Notes: generated from the letters alone by a model not told the origin. Counted from the first letter of the stretch, positions 55,172-63,932 are shown. The stretch: DNA of 64,000 bases from Ramlibacter sp. Leaf400 (GCF_001424545.1 NZ_LMQL01000013.1:255907-319906); one strand, 5' to 3'. A program made the numbers and translations.

Positions 55172-57622
55172 TCAGTTCCTCAACGGCTTCCCCGTCGACA
55201 ACATCCCCAGGATCCTCTCCTGCGTCTTCGGATGCTGCACCAGCTCGCAGAACGCCTGGCGCTCGAGCGTCATCAAATACTCCTCGCTCACCAGCGTCCC
55301 CGCATCCACATCACCCCCCGTCACCACGTTCGCGATCAGCGACGCGATGTGGAAGTCGTGCCGGCTGATGAACCCGCCATCGCGCATGTTCACCAGCTGT
55401 CCCTGGATGGTCGCCTTCCCGCTCCGCCCGGCCACCGGGAACAGCCGCTTCGAGGGCGCGCGCCACCCGGCGTCGGCCAGCGCCTTGGCCTGGGCGATGG
55501 CGACGTACAGCACCTCGTCCTTGTTGGGCACGACCACGTCGCTGTCCAGCAGGTAGCCGAGCTTGCGCGACTCGATCGCGCTCGTGCCCACCTTGGCCAT
55601 GGCGGCCGCGGTGAAGCCCTCGGTCAGGAAGGGCAGCAGGTCCTTGTGCGTGCTCTGCGCCATCGCCTCGGCGGCGCGCCGCGCGATGTACGTGAGGCCG
55701 CCGGCGCCGGGCACCAGGCCCACGCCGACTTCCACCAGGCCGATGTAGCTCTCCATCGCCGCCACGCGCAGCGCGGAATGCACCGCCAGCTCGCAGCCGC
55801 CGCCCAGCGCCATGCCGCGGATGGCCGACACCACCGGCACCGCCGCGTAGCGCAGCCGCAGCATGGTCTGCTGCATGAAGCCTTCGGCGTCCTCGATGGC
55901 GGCCACGCCCACGGCCATGAAGGCGGGCAGCATGGCCTGCAGGTCGGCGCCCACCGAGAACGGCTCGTCGCCCGACCAGACCACCAAGCCCTGGAACTCC
56001 TTCTCGGCCGTCTCGATCGCCTGCTGCAGGCCCTCGCACACCTCGGGGCTGATGGCGTGCATCTTGGTCTTGAGGCTGGCGATGAGCACCTCGTCGTCCA
56101 GCGTCCAGAGGCGGATGGTCGCGTCCTCGTGCAGCGTGCGCCCGGCGGTCTCCCACGCCTGCGCGCCGCTGCCCAGCACCGCCTCGGGGAACAGCTGGCG
56201 CCCGTGCACCGGCAGCAGCCGGCGCGGCTCGAACTTCCGGGTGGTCGGGTTCCACGACCCTTCGGGCGTGTGCACGCCGCCGGCCTCGGCCACCGGTCCC
56301 TGGAACACCCACTCGGGCAGCGGCGCCTTCGACAGCGCCTCGCCGGCATCGATGTCCTCCTGGATCCAGCGCGCCACCTGCGCCCAGCCGGCCTCCTGCC
56401 AGAGCTCGAACGGGCCCTGCTTCATGCCAAAGCCCCAGCGCATCGCGAGGTCCACGTCGCGCGCCGTGTCGGCGATCGAGGCGAGGTGCACCGCGGCGTA
56501 GTGGAAGCCGTTGCGCAGGATGGACCAGAGGAAGCGGCCCTGCGGCCCCTCGCTGTGGCGCAGCAGCTTCAGGCGCTCGGCAGCAGGCTTCTTCAACATG
56601 CGGCCGTACACCTCGTCGGCCTTCTCGCCGCCGGGCACGTACTCCTTCTGCGCGGGATCGAAGCGCAGCACGTCGCGGCCGACCTTCTTGTAGAAGCCGG
56701 CCTTGGTCTTCTGCCCCAGGTGGCCCATCTCCAGCAGCGTCTTGAGCACCTCGGGCGTGGCGAAGCTGGCGTAGAAGGGATCGGTGTCGGCGCTCAGGTT
56801 GTCCTGCAGCGTCTTGATGACGTGAGCCATGGTGTCCAGGCCCACCACGTCGGCGGTGCGGAAGGTGCCGCTGGAGGCGCGGCCCATCTTCTTGCCGGTG
56901 AGGTCGTCCACCACGTCCCAGGTGAGGCCGGACTTCTCCACCTCGCGCATCGTGGCCAGCATGCCGGCGATGCCCACGCGGTTGGCGATGAAGTTGGGCG
57001 TGTCCTTGGCGCGCACCACGCCCTTGCCCAGCCCGGTGGTGACGAAGGCTTCCAGGTCGTCCAGGATCTCGGGCCGCGTCGCCGGCGTGGCGATCAGCTC
57101 CACCAGGTACATGTAGCGCGGCGGGTTGAAGAAGTGGATGCCGCAGAAGCGCGGCTTGATCGCCTCGGTCAGCGCCTCGGACATCTTCGTGATCGACAGG
57201 CCCGAGGTGTTGGACGCCACGATCGCATGCGGCGCAATGTGCGGCGCGATCTTCTTGTAGAGGTCCAGCTTCCAGTCCATGCGCTCGGCGATGGCCTCGA
57301 TCACCAGGTCGCATTCCGCCAATAGCGACAGGTGCTCCTCGTAGTTGGCCGCCTGGATGAGCGCGGCGTCCTCCGCCACGCCCAGCGGCGAGGGCTTGAG
57401 CTTCTTCAGGCCCTCGACGGCCTTGGTGACGATGCCGTTCTTCGGGCCTTCCTTGGCCGGAAGGTCGAACAGCACCACCGGCACCTTCACGTTGACGAGG
57501 TGGGCGGCGATCTGCGCACCCATCACGCCGGCGCCGAGGACGGCGACTTTCTTCACGCGGAAGCGGCTTGCCGACTTCTGCTGCTCCGCCGCGGCGGAGC
57601 GGTCGTCCTGGTCTCTGTACAT
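55172..57622 (-). CDS. fadB: 3-hydroxyacyl-CoA dehydrogenase / enoyl-CoA hydratase fusion
   Basis: 816 residues from ATG 57622. The dehydrogenase part comes first (GAGVMGAQIAAHLVNVKVPVVLFDL, SNTSGLSITKMSE, RFCGIHFFNPPRYMYLVELI), then a linker, then a crotonase domain (SVGADLQAMLPAF, ALGGGCELAVHSALRVAAMESYIGLVEVGVGLVPGAGG with Glu kept). This order and length are those of the FadN type, not E. coli FadB. Central enzyme of beta-oxidation in the TetR-fadE-fadB-fadA operon. Confidence 0.9.
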   Translation of the reverse strand: MYRDQDDRSAAAEQQKSASRFRVKKVAVLGAGVMGAQIAAHLVNVKVPVVLFDLPAKEGPKNGIVTKAVEGLKKLKPSPLGVAEDAALIQAANYEEHLSLLAECDLVIEAIAERMDWKLDLYKKIAPHIAPHAIVASNTSGLSITKMSEALTEAIKPRFCGIHFFNPPRYMYLVELIATPATRPEILDDLEAFVTTGLGKGVVRAKDTPNFIANRVGIAGMLATMREVEKSGLTWDVVDDLTGKKMGRASSGTFRTADVVGLDTMAHVIKTLQDNLSADTDPFYASFATPEVLKTLLEMGHLGQKTKAGFYKKVGRDVLRFDPAQKEYVPGGEKADEVYGRMLKKPAAERLKLLRHSEGPQGRFLWSILRNGFHYAAVHLASIADTARDVDLAMRWGFGMKQGPFELWQEAGWAQVARWIQEDIDAGEALSKAPLPEWVFQGPVAEAGGVHTPEGSWNPTTRKFEPRRLLPVHGRQLFPEAVLGSGAQAWETAGRTLHEDATIRLWTLDDEVLIASLKTKMHAISPEVCEGLQQAIETAEKEFQGLVVWSGDEPFSVGADLQAMLPAFMAVGVAAIEDAEGFMQQTMLRLRYAAVPVVSAIRGMALGGGCELAVHSALRVAAMESYIGLVEVGVGLVPGAGGLTYIARRAAEAMAQSTHKDLLPFLTEGFTAAAMAKVGTSAIESRKLGYLLDSDVVVPNKDEVLYVAIAQAKALADAGWRAPSKRLFPVAGRSGKATIQGQLVNMRDGGFISRHDFHIASLIANVVTGGDVDAGTLVSEEYLMTLERQAFCELVQHPKTQERILGMLSTGKPLRN

Positions 57623-57640
57623 CGATCTCTCCTTGTCTTG

Positions 57641-57681
57641 CTCCCTCCCCTTCCGGGGGAGGGTTGGGGTGGGGGCACGCC
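57641..57681. repeat. CTCCCC/GGGGGAG palindromic repeat, copy C
   Basis: Reads TCCCTCCCCTTCCGGGGGAG then GGTTGGGGTGGGGGCACGCC. Same element as copies A and B. Paired with an inverted copy D ~37 bases further, in the gap between the fadB-like start and the DUF2147 stop. Confidence 0.8.
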
Positions 57682-57717
57682 GGTGCCGCTGGCAGCACCG
57701 CGGTTCGACAGGCCCCG

Positions 57718-57753
57718 GGGCGCCCCCACCCTGCCCTCCCCCAGAGGGAGGGG
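57718..57753. repeat. CTCCCC/GGGGGAG palindromic repeat, copy D
   Basis: GGGCGCCCCCACCCTGCCCT followed by CCCCCAGAGGGAGGG; inverted relative to copy C. C and D make an empty version of the arrangement that holds DUF559 between A and B. Confidence 0.8.
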
Positions 57754-57763
57754 AAAAAACCAT

Positions 57764-58195
57764 CTACTGCACCCGCACCCACGTCTGCGTGCGGCCGAAC
57801 GGCCCGAAGGAACCGCGCACCTCCAGGCGCTTGCCACCCTCGATCGGCGTCAGTCGCAGCGTGTACTCGCGGCCGTTCTCCGGATCGAGGATGCGGCCGC
57901 CCTCCCAGACGTCCTTGTCGGCGGCCTTGCGGGCGCCGCGGATGATCTCGAGTCCATCCATGGGCTTGCCCTTGCGCTCGTCCCGGCATTCCTCGCACAC
58001 GGCATCCGGCCTGGCGTCCCTGGCCAGCCGACGCACGATCGCGCCGTTGACCTCGCCCGCCGATTCGGTGATGCGAATCTCGGCCTTGGCCTCGCCGGTC
58101 TTGTCGTCGATGTTGCGCCAGGTGCCGACGGGCGACACCTGCGCCAGCGCTGCGCCCCCCGCGAGAAGCCCGATCAGCAGGACCGCTGCCCTCAC
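57764..58195 (-). CDS. DUF2147 domain secreted protein
   Basis: 143 residues from GTG 58195 (VRAAVLLIGLLAGGAALAQ signal peptide). DUF2147 core: PVGTWRNIDDKTGEAKAEIRI and WEGGRILDPENGREYTLRLT, with a CEEC pair. Lipocalin-like small domain of unknown role, exported to periplasm. GTG overlaps the acyl-CoA dehydrogenase stop (GTGA), so it is translationally coupled in the fad operon. Confidence 0.88.
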   Translation of the reverse strand: MRAAVLLIGLLAGGAALAQVSPVGTWRNIDDKTGEAKAEIRITESAGEVNGAIVRRLARDARPDAVCEECRDERKGKPMDGLEIIRGARKAADKDVWEGGRILDPENGREYTLRLTPIEGGKRLEVRGSFGPFGRTQTWVRVQ

Positions 58196-59988
58196 GCGAG
58201 CGCCTCTTGCGTGTCGAGCAGGCTGCGCGCGCCGGCGCGGGCCGTGCGCATCAGCGTCGCCGTCTCGGGGAACAGGCGGGCGAAGTAGAAACGGGCGGTC
58301 TGCAGCTTGGCCTTGTAGAACGGGTCGGCATTGCCGGCCTCGATCTCGCGCAGCGCCACCTGCGCCATGCGCGCCCAGAAGTAGCCGAACACCAGGTGGC
58401 CCAGCACCCGCAGGTAGTCCACGGCGGCCGCGCCCACCTCGTCGGGGTTCTGGAAGGCCTTGAAGCCCAGCTCGGTCGTGAACTTCGTCATCTGGTCGCC
58501 CAGCATCGCGATCGGGTTGATGAACTCGGCCATCTTCTCGTTCACGCCCTCCTCCTCGACCAGCTGCGCGACCAGCTTGCCGAACTTCTTGAGCGTGGCG
58601 CCCTGGTTGCCCAGCACCTTGCGGCCCAGGAGGTCCAGCGACTGCACGGTGTTCGTGCCCTCGTAGATCATGTTGATGCGGTTGTCCCGCACGAACTGCT
58701 CCATGCCCCACTCGCCGATGAAGCCGTGGCCGCCAAACACCTGCATGCAGGCATTGGTGGCGATGTGGCCGTTGTCGGTGAGGAAGGCCTTCACGATGGG
58801 CGTGAGCAGCGCCACCATCTCGGCGCTGTCCTTGCGCACCTTCTCGTCGGGGTGGCTCAGCTCGCGGTCGATCAGCAGGGAGCAGAACATCGAGAGCGCC
58901 CGGCCGCCTTCGGCATAGGCCTTGGCGGTCAGCAGCATCTTGCGCACGTCGGGGTGCACGATGATCGGGTCGGCCGGCTTGTCCTTGGCCTTGGGCCCGG
59001 ACAGCGAGCGCATCTGGATGCGGTCCTTCGCATAGGCCAGCGCGTTCTGGTAGGCCACCTCGGTCAGTCCCAGCGACTGCATGCCCACGCCGATGCGTGC
59101 GGCGTTCATCATCACGAACATGGCCTGCAGGCCCTTGTGCGGCTCGCCCACCAGCGTGCCGACGGCGCCATCCAGGACGATCTGCGCGGTGGCGTTGCCG
59201 TGGATGCCCATCTTGTGCTCCAGGCCGCCGCACCAGATGCCGTTGCGCTGGCCCAGGGAGCCGTCGGCGTTGACCTGGAACTTGGGCACGACGAACAGGC
59301 TGATGCCCTTGCTGCCGGAGGGCGCGTCGGGCAGGCGGGCCAGCACCAGGTGCACGATGTTGGAGACGAAATCGTGCTCGCCGGCCGAGATGAAGATCTT
59401 GTTGCCCGTGAGCTTGTAGGTGCCGTCGGCCTGCGGTTCGGCCTTGGTGCGCAGCAGGCCCAGGTCGGTGCCGCAGTGCGGCTCGGTCAGGCACATGGTG
59501 CCGGTCCACTCGCCGCTGGTGAGCCGGGGCAGGTAGGTCTTCTTCTGCTCGGGCGTGCCGTGCGCGTGCAGCGCCTCGTAGGCGCCGTGCGTCAGGCCCG
59601 GGTACATGGTCCAGGCCTGGTTGGCCGAGTTGAGCATCTCGTAGAAGGCCTGGTTCACCACGATGGGCAGGCCCTGGCCGCCGAACTCGGGGTCGGCCGA
59701 CAGCGCGGGCCAGCCGCCTTCCACGTACTTGGCGTAGGCCTCCTTGAAGCCGGTGGGCGTCTTCACCTCGTGCGTCTTCGCATCGAGCGTGCAGCCCTCG
59801 CGGTCGCCGACCTGGTTGAGCGGGAAGGTCACCTCGCTGGCGAACTTGCCGCCCTCCTCGAGGATGGCGTTGATCGTGTCCACGTCGACCTCGGCGTGCG
59901 GCGGCATCGCCTTGTACTCGTCGGCGACCTTGAGCACTTCGTGCATGACGAACTGCATGTCGCGGATGGGCGGGGTGTAGCTGGGCAT
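58192..59988 (-). CDS. acyl-CoA dehydrogenase (FadE-like, long form)
   Basis: 598 residues. Flavin acyl-CoA dehydrogenase with N-terminal and middle domains (MCLTEPHCGTDLGLLRTKA, KIFISAGEHDFVSNIVHLVLARLPDAP) and an extra C-terminal DUF1974-like domain (Acyl-CoA_dh_C). Catalytic Glu is expected in the YEGTNTVQSLDLLGRKVL region. First enzyme of beta-oxidation. Seven bases after the TetR stop; operon continues into DUF2147, fadB and fadA. Confidence 0.92.
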   Translation of the reverse strand: MPSYTPPIRDMQFVMHEVLKVADEYKAMPPHAEVDVDTINAILEEGGKFASEVTFPLNQVGDREGCTLDAKTHEVKTPTGFKEAYAKYVEGGWPALSADPEFGGQGLPIVVNQAFYEMLNSANQAWTMYPGLTHGAYEALHAHGTPEQKKTYLPRLTSGEWTGTMCLTEPHCGTDLGLLRTKAEPQADGTYKLTGNKIFISAGEHDFVSNIVHLVLARLPDAPSGSKGISLFVVPKFQVNADGSLGQRNGIWCGGLEHKMGIHGNATAQIVLDGAVGTLVGEPHKGLQAMFVMMNAARIGVGMQSLGLTEVAYQNALAYAKDRIQMRSLSGPKAKDKPADPIIVHPDVRKMLLTAKAYAEGGRALSMFCSLLIDRELSHPDEKVRKDSAEMVALLTPIVKAFLTDNGHIATNACMQVFGGHGFIGEWGMEQFVRDNRINMIYEGTNTVQSLDLLGRKVLGNQGATLKKFGKLVAQLVEEEGVNEKMAEFINPIAMLGDQMTKFTTELGFKAFQNPDEVGAAAVDYLRVLGHLVFGYFWARMAQVALREIEAGNADPFYKAKLQTARFYFARLFPETATLMRTARAGARSLLDTQEALA

Positions 59989-59995
59989 TTCCGTG

Positions 59996-60700
59996 TCACT
60001 CCTTGGAGGCGGTTTTGGATGTGCGGGGGGGGCGGGCCGCGGCTTTCGCCGCGCCCATGTCGGCGCCGTAGCGGCGCAGGATGTTGTCGAAACCGGCGTT
60101 GGCCCGTTCGATGGAGCCGGGGGTCTTGAGGAAGCGCGCCTCGTAGTGCAGCGCCAGGATCAGGCCGTGGACCTCGAACAGCATCTGGTCCTCGTCCACG
60201 TCGGCGCGCAGGTGGCCCTCTTCCACGGCCCCGGTGATGGCGCGCTTCATGGCCGAATGCCAGGCCAGCACCGAGCTGGCCAGCGCATCGCGCACCGGGC
60301 CGGGGCGGTCGTCGAACTCGACGGCGCCGCTGATGTAGATGCATCCCGAGTCGATCTCCACCGAGGTGCGCTTCATCCAGTTGGCGAACATCGCGCGCAG
60401 CCGCGGCAGGCCGCGCGGCGCCTGCAGCGCCGGGTAGAAGACCTCTTCCTCGAAGCGGGCGTGGTACTCGCGCACCACCGAGATCTGCAGCTCCTCGCGC
60501 GAGCCGAAGTGGGCGAACACGCCCGACTTGCTCATCTGCGTGACCTCGGCCAGTGCGCCGATCGACAGGCCTTCCAGCCCGATCTGCGTGGCCAGGCCGA
60601 GCGCGGCGTCCACGATGGCGGCCTTGGTCTGCTGGCCCTTCTGCATGGCACGGCCCTCACGGGCCAGTCGCGATTTCAGGGGCAGGTTGGTGACGGACAT
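59996..60700 (-). CDS. TetR-family transcriptional regulator of the fad operon
   Basis: 234 residues from ATG 60700 (MSVTNLPLKSRLAREGRAM); TTG 60712 is an alternative. HTH: QTKAAIVDAALGLATQIGLEGLSIGALAEVTQMSKSGVFAHFGSREEL (about 25-70), with a typical C-terminal ligand domain ending in a Lys/Ser tail (RPPRTSKTASKE). First gene of the beta-oxidation operon, with its probable operator immediately upstream. Acyl-CoA as the inducing ligand is inference. Confidence 0.88.
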   Translation of the reverse strand: MSVTNLPLKSRLAREGRAMQKGQQTKAAIVDAALGLATQIGLEGLSIGALAEVTQMSKSGVFAHFGSREELQISVVREYHARFEEEVFYPALQAPRGLPRLRAMFANWMKRTSVEIDSGCIYISGAVEFDDRPGPVRDALASSVLAWHSAMKRAITGAVEEGHLRADVDEDQMLFEVHGLILALHYEARFLKTPGSIERANAGFDNILRRYGADMGAAKAAARPPRTSKTASKE

Positions 60701-60713
60701 GGTTCTGCTCAAA

Positions 60714-60731
60714 AGAACGAACGGTCGTTCT
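60714..60731. promoter_or_regulatory. probable TetR operator
   Basis: AGAACGA-ACGG-TCGTTCT: perfect 7-bp inverted arms around a 4-base centre, 14 bases upstream of the tetR ATG. Size and symmetry fit a TetR-family operator and predict autorepression of the whole fad operon. Confidence 0.7.
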
Positions 60732-60895
60732 ATTTTGCAGGATTTTCGGAGGCGGGGACTGCGGTGGGCTGATTTAGAGCGGTCGGCCTAAGGCGGCCGA
60801 TGCCCCGCGGGCAGGCCCACAAGGACTTCGGTATTCGCGTGCGACTACGGGGGAATGCAAGCTGGCCGACCTCATCAACGACTGAGTCAGCACTC

Positions 60896-62140
60896 ATGAA
60901 ATCCAACAAGCCATCCGCCCTGGCTGCTTGCGTCACTCTTGCCCTGGCGGCGTGTGGGGGAGGGAGCGACTCCCCGCCGGCCTTCACGAACTTCCAGCCG
61001 GCTGCCGTCGTGCTGGGGCAAGCCGACTTCGTCAGCGGTCAGGAAGACGCAGGACGAGGCGTGCCATCCGCCAGCAGCTTCAGCAACCCGGGCGGCATGG
61101 CCGTAACTGATGGAGGAATCCTGTATGTGCCTGAATGGAACAACAACAGGGTTCTGGGCTTCGCTGGCGGGATCCCCACGACCAATGGCGCTTCGGCATC
61201 CTTCGTGCTGGGACAGGAGTCCTTTCAAGGCAGCGAATTCGATCTCGCGCCAACCAGCCATCCCGCCGCCACGTCCGTGCGTTTCGCAGCGGGCAAGCTC
61301 GCTGTCACGCATCACCAGGTCAGCCGGGTAGTGATCTTCAACTCTCCGCCGACTGGCCCCGGCGCCCAGCCCGACCGACTGATCGGCGAGGCCCGCAGCA
61401 TCAACGAAGGCCCCCTCTGCCGGATCGATTCGCTCACCACCCCGGGGGACGCATTCATCACGGCGGACGGGAAGCTGATCGTTGCCGACACAGGCAACAA
61501 CCGGGTCCTCATCTGGAGCAGCCTGACCTCCTCGGCTCCTTCCGTGGTGCTGGGACAGGATGCATTCGATCGCTGCGCCGCCAATGACGACAATCAGGAT
61601 GGCACCTCCGGAAACGCCACGGCGAGAACGCTTCATCACCCTGCCAAGGTCTGGAGCGACGGCACGCGGCTGCTGGTCTCGGACTACGACAACAACCGTG
61701 TGCTGATCTGGAACCGATTCCCCACGGGGAACTTCCAGCCCGCCGACGTGGTGCTCGGACAGAGCACGTTTGCAGGAGCCATGCCCAACGACGACAACCA
61801 GGATGGCTCTTCGGATGCGCTCCCGAGTGCTCGCACCTTTGACGGGCCCTATGGCATCAGTGTCGACGGAAATCGGCTGGCCATCGCCGACGGGCAGAAC
61901 AACCGCGTCCTGATCTGGGAGCAGTTTCCCCAGCAGAACTTCCAGCCGGCCAACGTGGTGATCGGTCAAGCCAGCTTCGTCGCGAAAGCAGCGAACGACA
62001 GCAACCAGGACGGCGTCAGCGAGAGCGTCCCATCCGACAAGAGCCTCTCGAATCCCGGAAACGTGCTGTTCCATGGGGGCGATCTGCTGGTTGAAGACGG
62101 CCGCAACCACCGCATCCTGGTGTTCAAGCGCCAGCAGTAA
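60896..62140 (+). CDS. NHL/beta-propeller lipoprotein with calcium-loop-like repeats
   Basis: 414 residues from ATG 60896. Lipoprotein signal with lipobox LAAC-GGG (cleavage before Cys). The rest is a propeller of ~66-residue repeats, each with NNRVLIW (or NNRVLGF), a VVLGQ strand, and in three repeats a loop NDDNQDG/NDSNQDG, similar to the D-x-D-x-DG calcium loop. The same wording occurs, to my memory, in deltaproteobacterial NHL proteins. Base composition is visibly less GC-rich than neighbours, suggesting transfer. Probably anchored in the outer membrane. Confidence 0.8.
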   Translation: MKSNKPSALAACVTLALAACGGGSDSPPAFTNFQPAAVVLGQADFVSGQEDAGRGVPSASSFSNPGGMAVTDGGILYVPEWNNNRVLGFAGGIPTTNGASASFVLGQESFQGSEFDLAPTSHPAATSVRFAAGKLAVTHHQVSRVVIFNSPPTGPGAQPDRLIGEARSINEGPLCRIDSLTTPGDAFITADGKLIVADTGNNRVLIWSSLTSSAPSVVLGQDAFDRCAANDDNQDGTSGNATARTLHHPAKVWSDGTRLLVSDYDNNRVLIWNRFPTGNFQPADVVLGQSTFAGAMPNDDNQDGSSDALPSARTFDGPYGISVDGNRLAIADGQNNRVLIWEQFPQQNFQPANVVIGQASFVAKAANDSNQDGVSESVPSDKSLSNPGNVLFHGGDLLVEDGRNHRILVFKRQQ

Positions 62141-62401
62141 CTTGGACTTCCGCTGACAACGCCAACAGGCGCTGGGCTGGCTAGCTGCCACTCGACCTTC
62201 ACATGATGCCGCCTTTGCCACTGATCCCATCCGGCGGCGCTCAAGCTGACCCACGAGTCCCGGCTTGCAACGCGGCCACCGGTGCCGCCCGAGCCAGGTC
62301 CCGGCCCGCCGCAGTGGCCATCAGCGCCCGGCTTGGGACTATCGTGCGGAGTTGGGCCGCCGCCCAGGTGGCCCGCCGCCATGGCGTGCTGCGGAGGTCA
62401 G

Positions 62402-63469
62402 GTGAGCCGCTTCGTCCAGGAAATCCATTTCACGCCCGCCGTCAGCGGTGCGTCCATCGCGTACGCGATCAGCGGCCGCGGCTATCCCCTGGTGCGGGCC
62501 GGCCACTGGATGACCCACCTGGAGTGGGACTGGCAGATGCCGGTCTGGGGGCCCTGGATCCACGCACTCAGCGAGCGCTTCCACCTGTTCCGCTACGACA
62601 ACCGCGGCTGCGGCCTCTCGGCCGCGGAACCTGCGCCGGTGACGCTGGACCGCCTGGTGGACGACCTGGCGGCCGTGGTCGATGCGTCGGGACAGGAGCG
62701 CGTCGCCCTGCTGGCCCCGTCCCAGGGCGGGGCGGCGGCCATCACCTACGCGGCTCGCCATCCGGAGCGCGTCAGCCACCTGGTGCTCTGCGACGCATTC
62801 GCGCGCGGCGCGCTGGTGCGGCAACCGGGCCAGAGGGCGCTCATCGATGCGCTGGCGCGCCTGGTCGAGGAGGGGTGGGGCCAGGACAACGCCGCCTTCC
62901 GCCAGCTGTTCACGACACAGTTCTTCCCGGGCGCCACGCCCGGACAGGCCCGTGCTTTCAACGACATGCAGCGGCTCTCCTGCACCCCCGCGCAGGCGGC
63001 CGGCATCGTTCGTGGCCTGGCGGAGATCGACGCCTCGCCGCACCTGGGCGCCGTGCGCTGCCCGACGCTGGTGATGCATTGCCGCGGCGACGCCCGCGTG
63101 CCCTTCGAGGAGGGCCGGCTCCTGGCTGCCCACATCGCGGGCGCGCGCTTCGAGATCCTGGACTCGGCCAACCATGTCCCCCTGCAGGGCGAGCCGGCTT
63201 ACGGCCGGATGATGGAACTCATCGCGCAGTTCCTTCCGGCCTCTGCCGGCAGCACGGTCGCTGGTCCTTTCAAGGGCCTGAGCTCGCGCGAGCAGGAGAT
63301 CGTCGAGCTGCTGGCCCAGGGCCTGGACAACGCCCAGATCGCGGCGCGGCTGGGCCTGGCGGAAAAGACCGTGCGCAACAACGTCTCGGCCGTGTTCGTG
63401 AAGCTCGAGGTGGAGAGCCGCGCGCAGGCCATCGTGCGGGCGCGCGAAGCGGGGTTCGGAAAAGGCTGA
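62402..63469 (+). CDS. alpha/beta hydrolase fused to LuxR-type HTH
   Basis: 355 residues from GTG 62402, with GGAGG 5 bases ahead. Residues ~1-275 are an alpha/beta hydrolase (FRYDNRGCGLS; nucleophile Ser107 in LLAPSQGG; Asp230 in CRGDARVP; His258 in SANHVP), so the triad is complete. Residues ~285-350 are a LuxR/FixJ HTH (LSSREQEIVELLAQGLDNAQIAARLGLAEKTVRNNVSAVFVKL). A one-component regulator whose sensor is a potential esterase. Palindromic repeats and a small gene follow. Confidence 0.88.
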   Translation: MSRFVQEIHFTPAVSGASIAYAISGRGYPLVRAGHWMTHLEWDWQMPVWGPWIHALSERFHLFRYDNRGCGLSAAEPAPVTLDRLVDDLAAVVDASGQERVALLAPSQGGAAAITYAARHPERVSHLVLCDAFARGALVRQPGQRALIDALARLVEEGWGQDNAAFRQLFTTQFFPGATPGQARAFNDMQRLSCTPAQAAGIVRGLAEIDASPHLGAVRCPTLVMHCRGDARVPFEEGRLLAAHIAGARFEILDSANHVPLQGEPAYGRMMELIAQFLPASAGSTVAGPFKGLSSREQEIVELLAQGLDNAQIAARLGLAEKTVRNNVSAVFVKLEVESRAQAIVRAREAGFGKG

Positions 63470-63474
63470 GCGCC

Positions 63475-63567
63475 GGGACCGGGGTCCCGGGCCAGGGACC
63501 GTCTTCGTGCCCGGCCGTGGGACCGGCGTCCCGCGACGCCGGCCGTGGGACCGGCGTCCCGCGACGG
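63475..63567. repeat. cluster of GGGACC palindromes incl. two 28-bp direct repeats
   Basis: Palindrome GGGACCGGGGTCCC at 63475-63488, a diverged GGGACC site at 63495, and two exact GGGACCGGCGTCCC copies at 63519-63532 and 63547-63560. The latter two belong to 28-base tandem units (63512-63539, 63540-63567). Located between the hydrolase-LuxR gene and the small gene at 63616; could be operator sites of the LuxR-type regulator, or a repeat hotspot. Confidence 0.65.
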
Positions 63568-63615
63568 CGCGCGCTGCGGCGCCTTCAATGGGTGCCATGT
63601 CCCAAGGAGAACGCC

Positions 63616-63900
63616 ATGAGCACCCCCGTCCAGACCCCAGCGCCCCGCCCCCTGTTCGTCCAGGTCGATGCCCGCGGCGGCTTCCACGTCGTTCCTGCCG
63701 GAGAGCCTTTGCCGGACCTGGCCTTCTTCGACCAGCGCGAGCGCGTGGAGCGGCAGGCCGCCCAGCTGCGCGGGCAAGCCGTCGACGAAACCGCCGTGCT
63801 GGTCGGGCGCTGGGCGTGGGGCATGGCCGCGCTGTGCGCGGCGGCGCTCCGCCAGGGAGAAGAGCAGGCGCAGCGGCGAAGCCCGGCTGTCGCGCCCTGA
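63616..63900 (+). CDS. small protein of unknown function downstream of hydrolase-LuxR gene
   Basis: 94 residues from ATG 63616, preceded by AAGGAGA. No known motif: a Pro-rich start (STPVQTPAPRP), a middle LPDLAFFDQRERVERQAAQLRGQAV and an Ala-rich hydrophobic patch (RWAWGMAALCAAALR). No signal peptide. Its promoter region holds the palindrome cluster. Function unknown. Confidence 0.6.
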   Translation: MSTPVQTPAPRPLFVQVDARGGFHVVPAGEPLPDLAFFDQRERVERQAAQLRGQAVDETAVLVGRWAWGMAALCAAALRQGEEQAQRRSPAVAP

Positions 63901-63902
63901 TT

Positions 63903-63932
63903 CCGTCATTCCCGCGGAGGCGGGAATCCAGC
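63903..63932. repeat. dRS3-like repeat arm, copy 4
   Basis: CCGTCATTCCCGCGGAGGCG then GGAATCCAGC: left arm of the same element as at 14881, 20971 and 45910, with ATTCCC-N8-GGGAAT kept. A right arm of the usual form is not seen before the window ends; CTGGATTTCTG at 63961 may be a decayed one. Confidence 0.7.

Noticed and set aside
63475..63567. CRISPR-like array
   Set aside because: Only two adjacent 28-bp units without spacers, no cas genes in the window.
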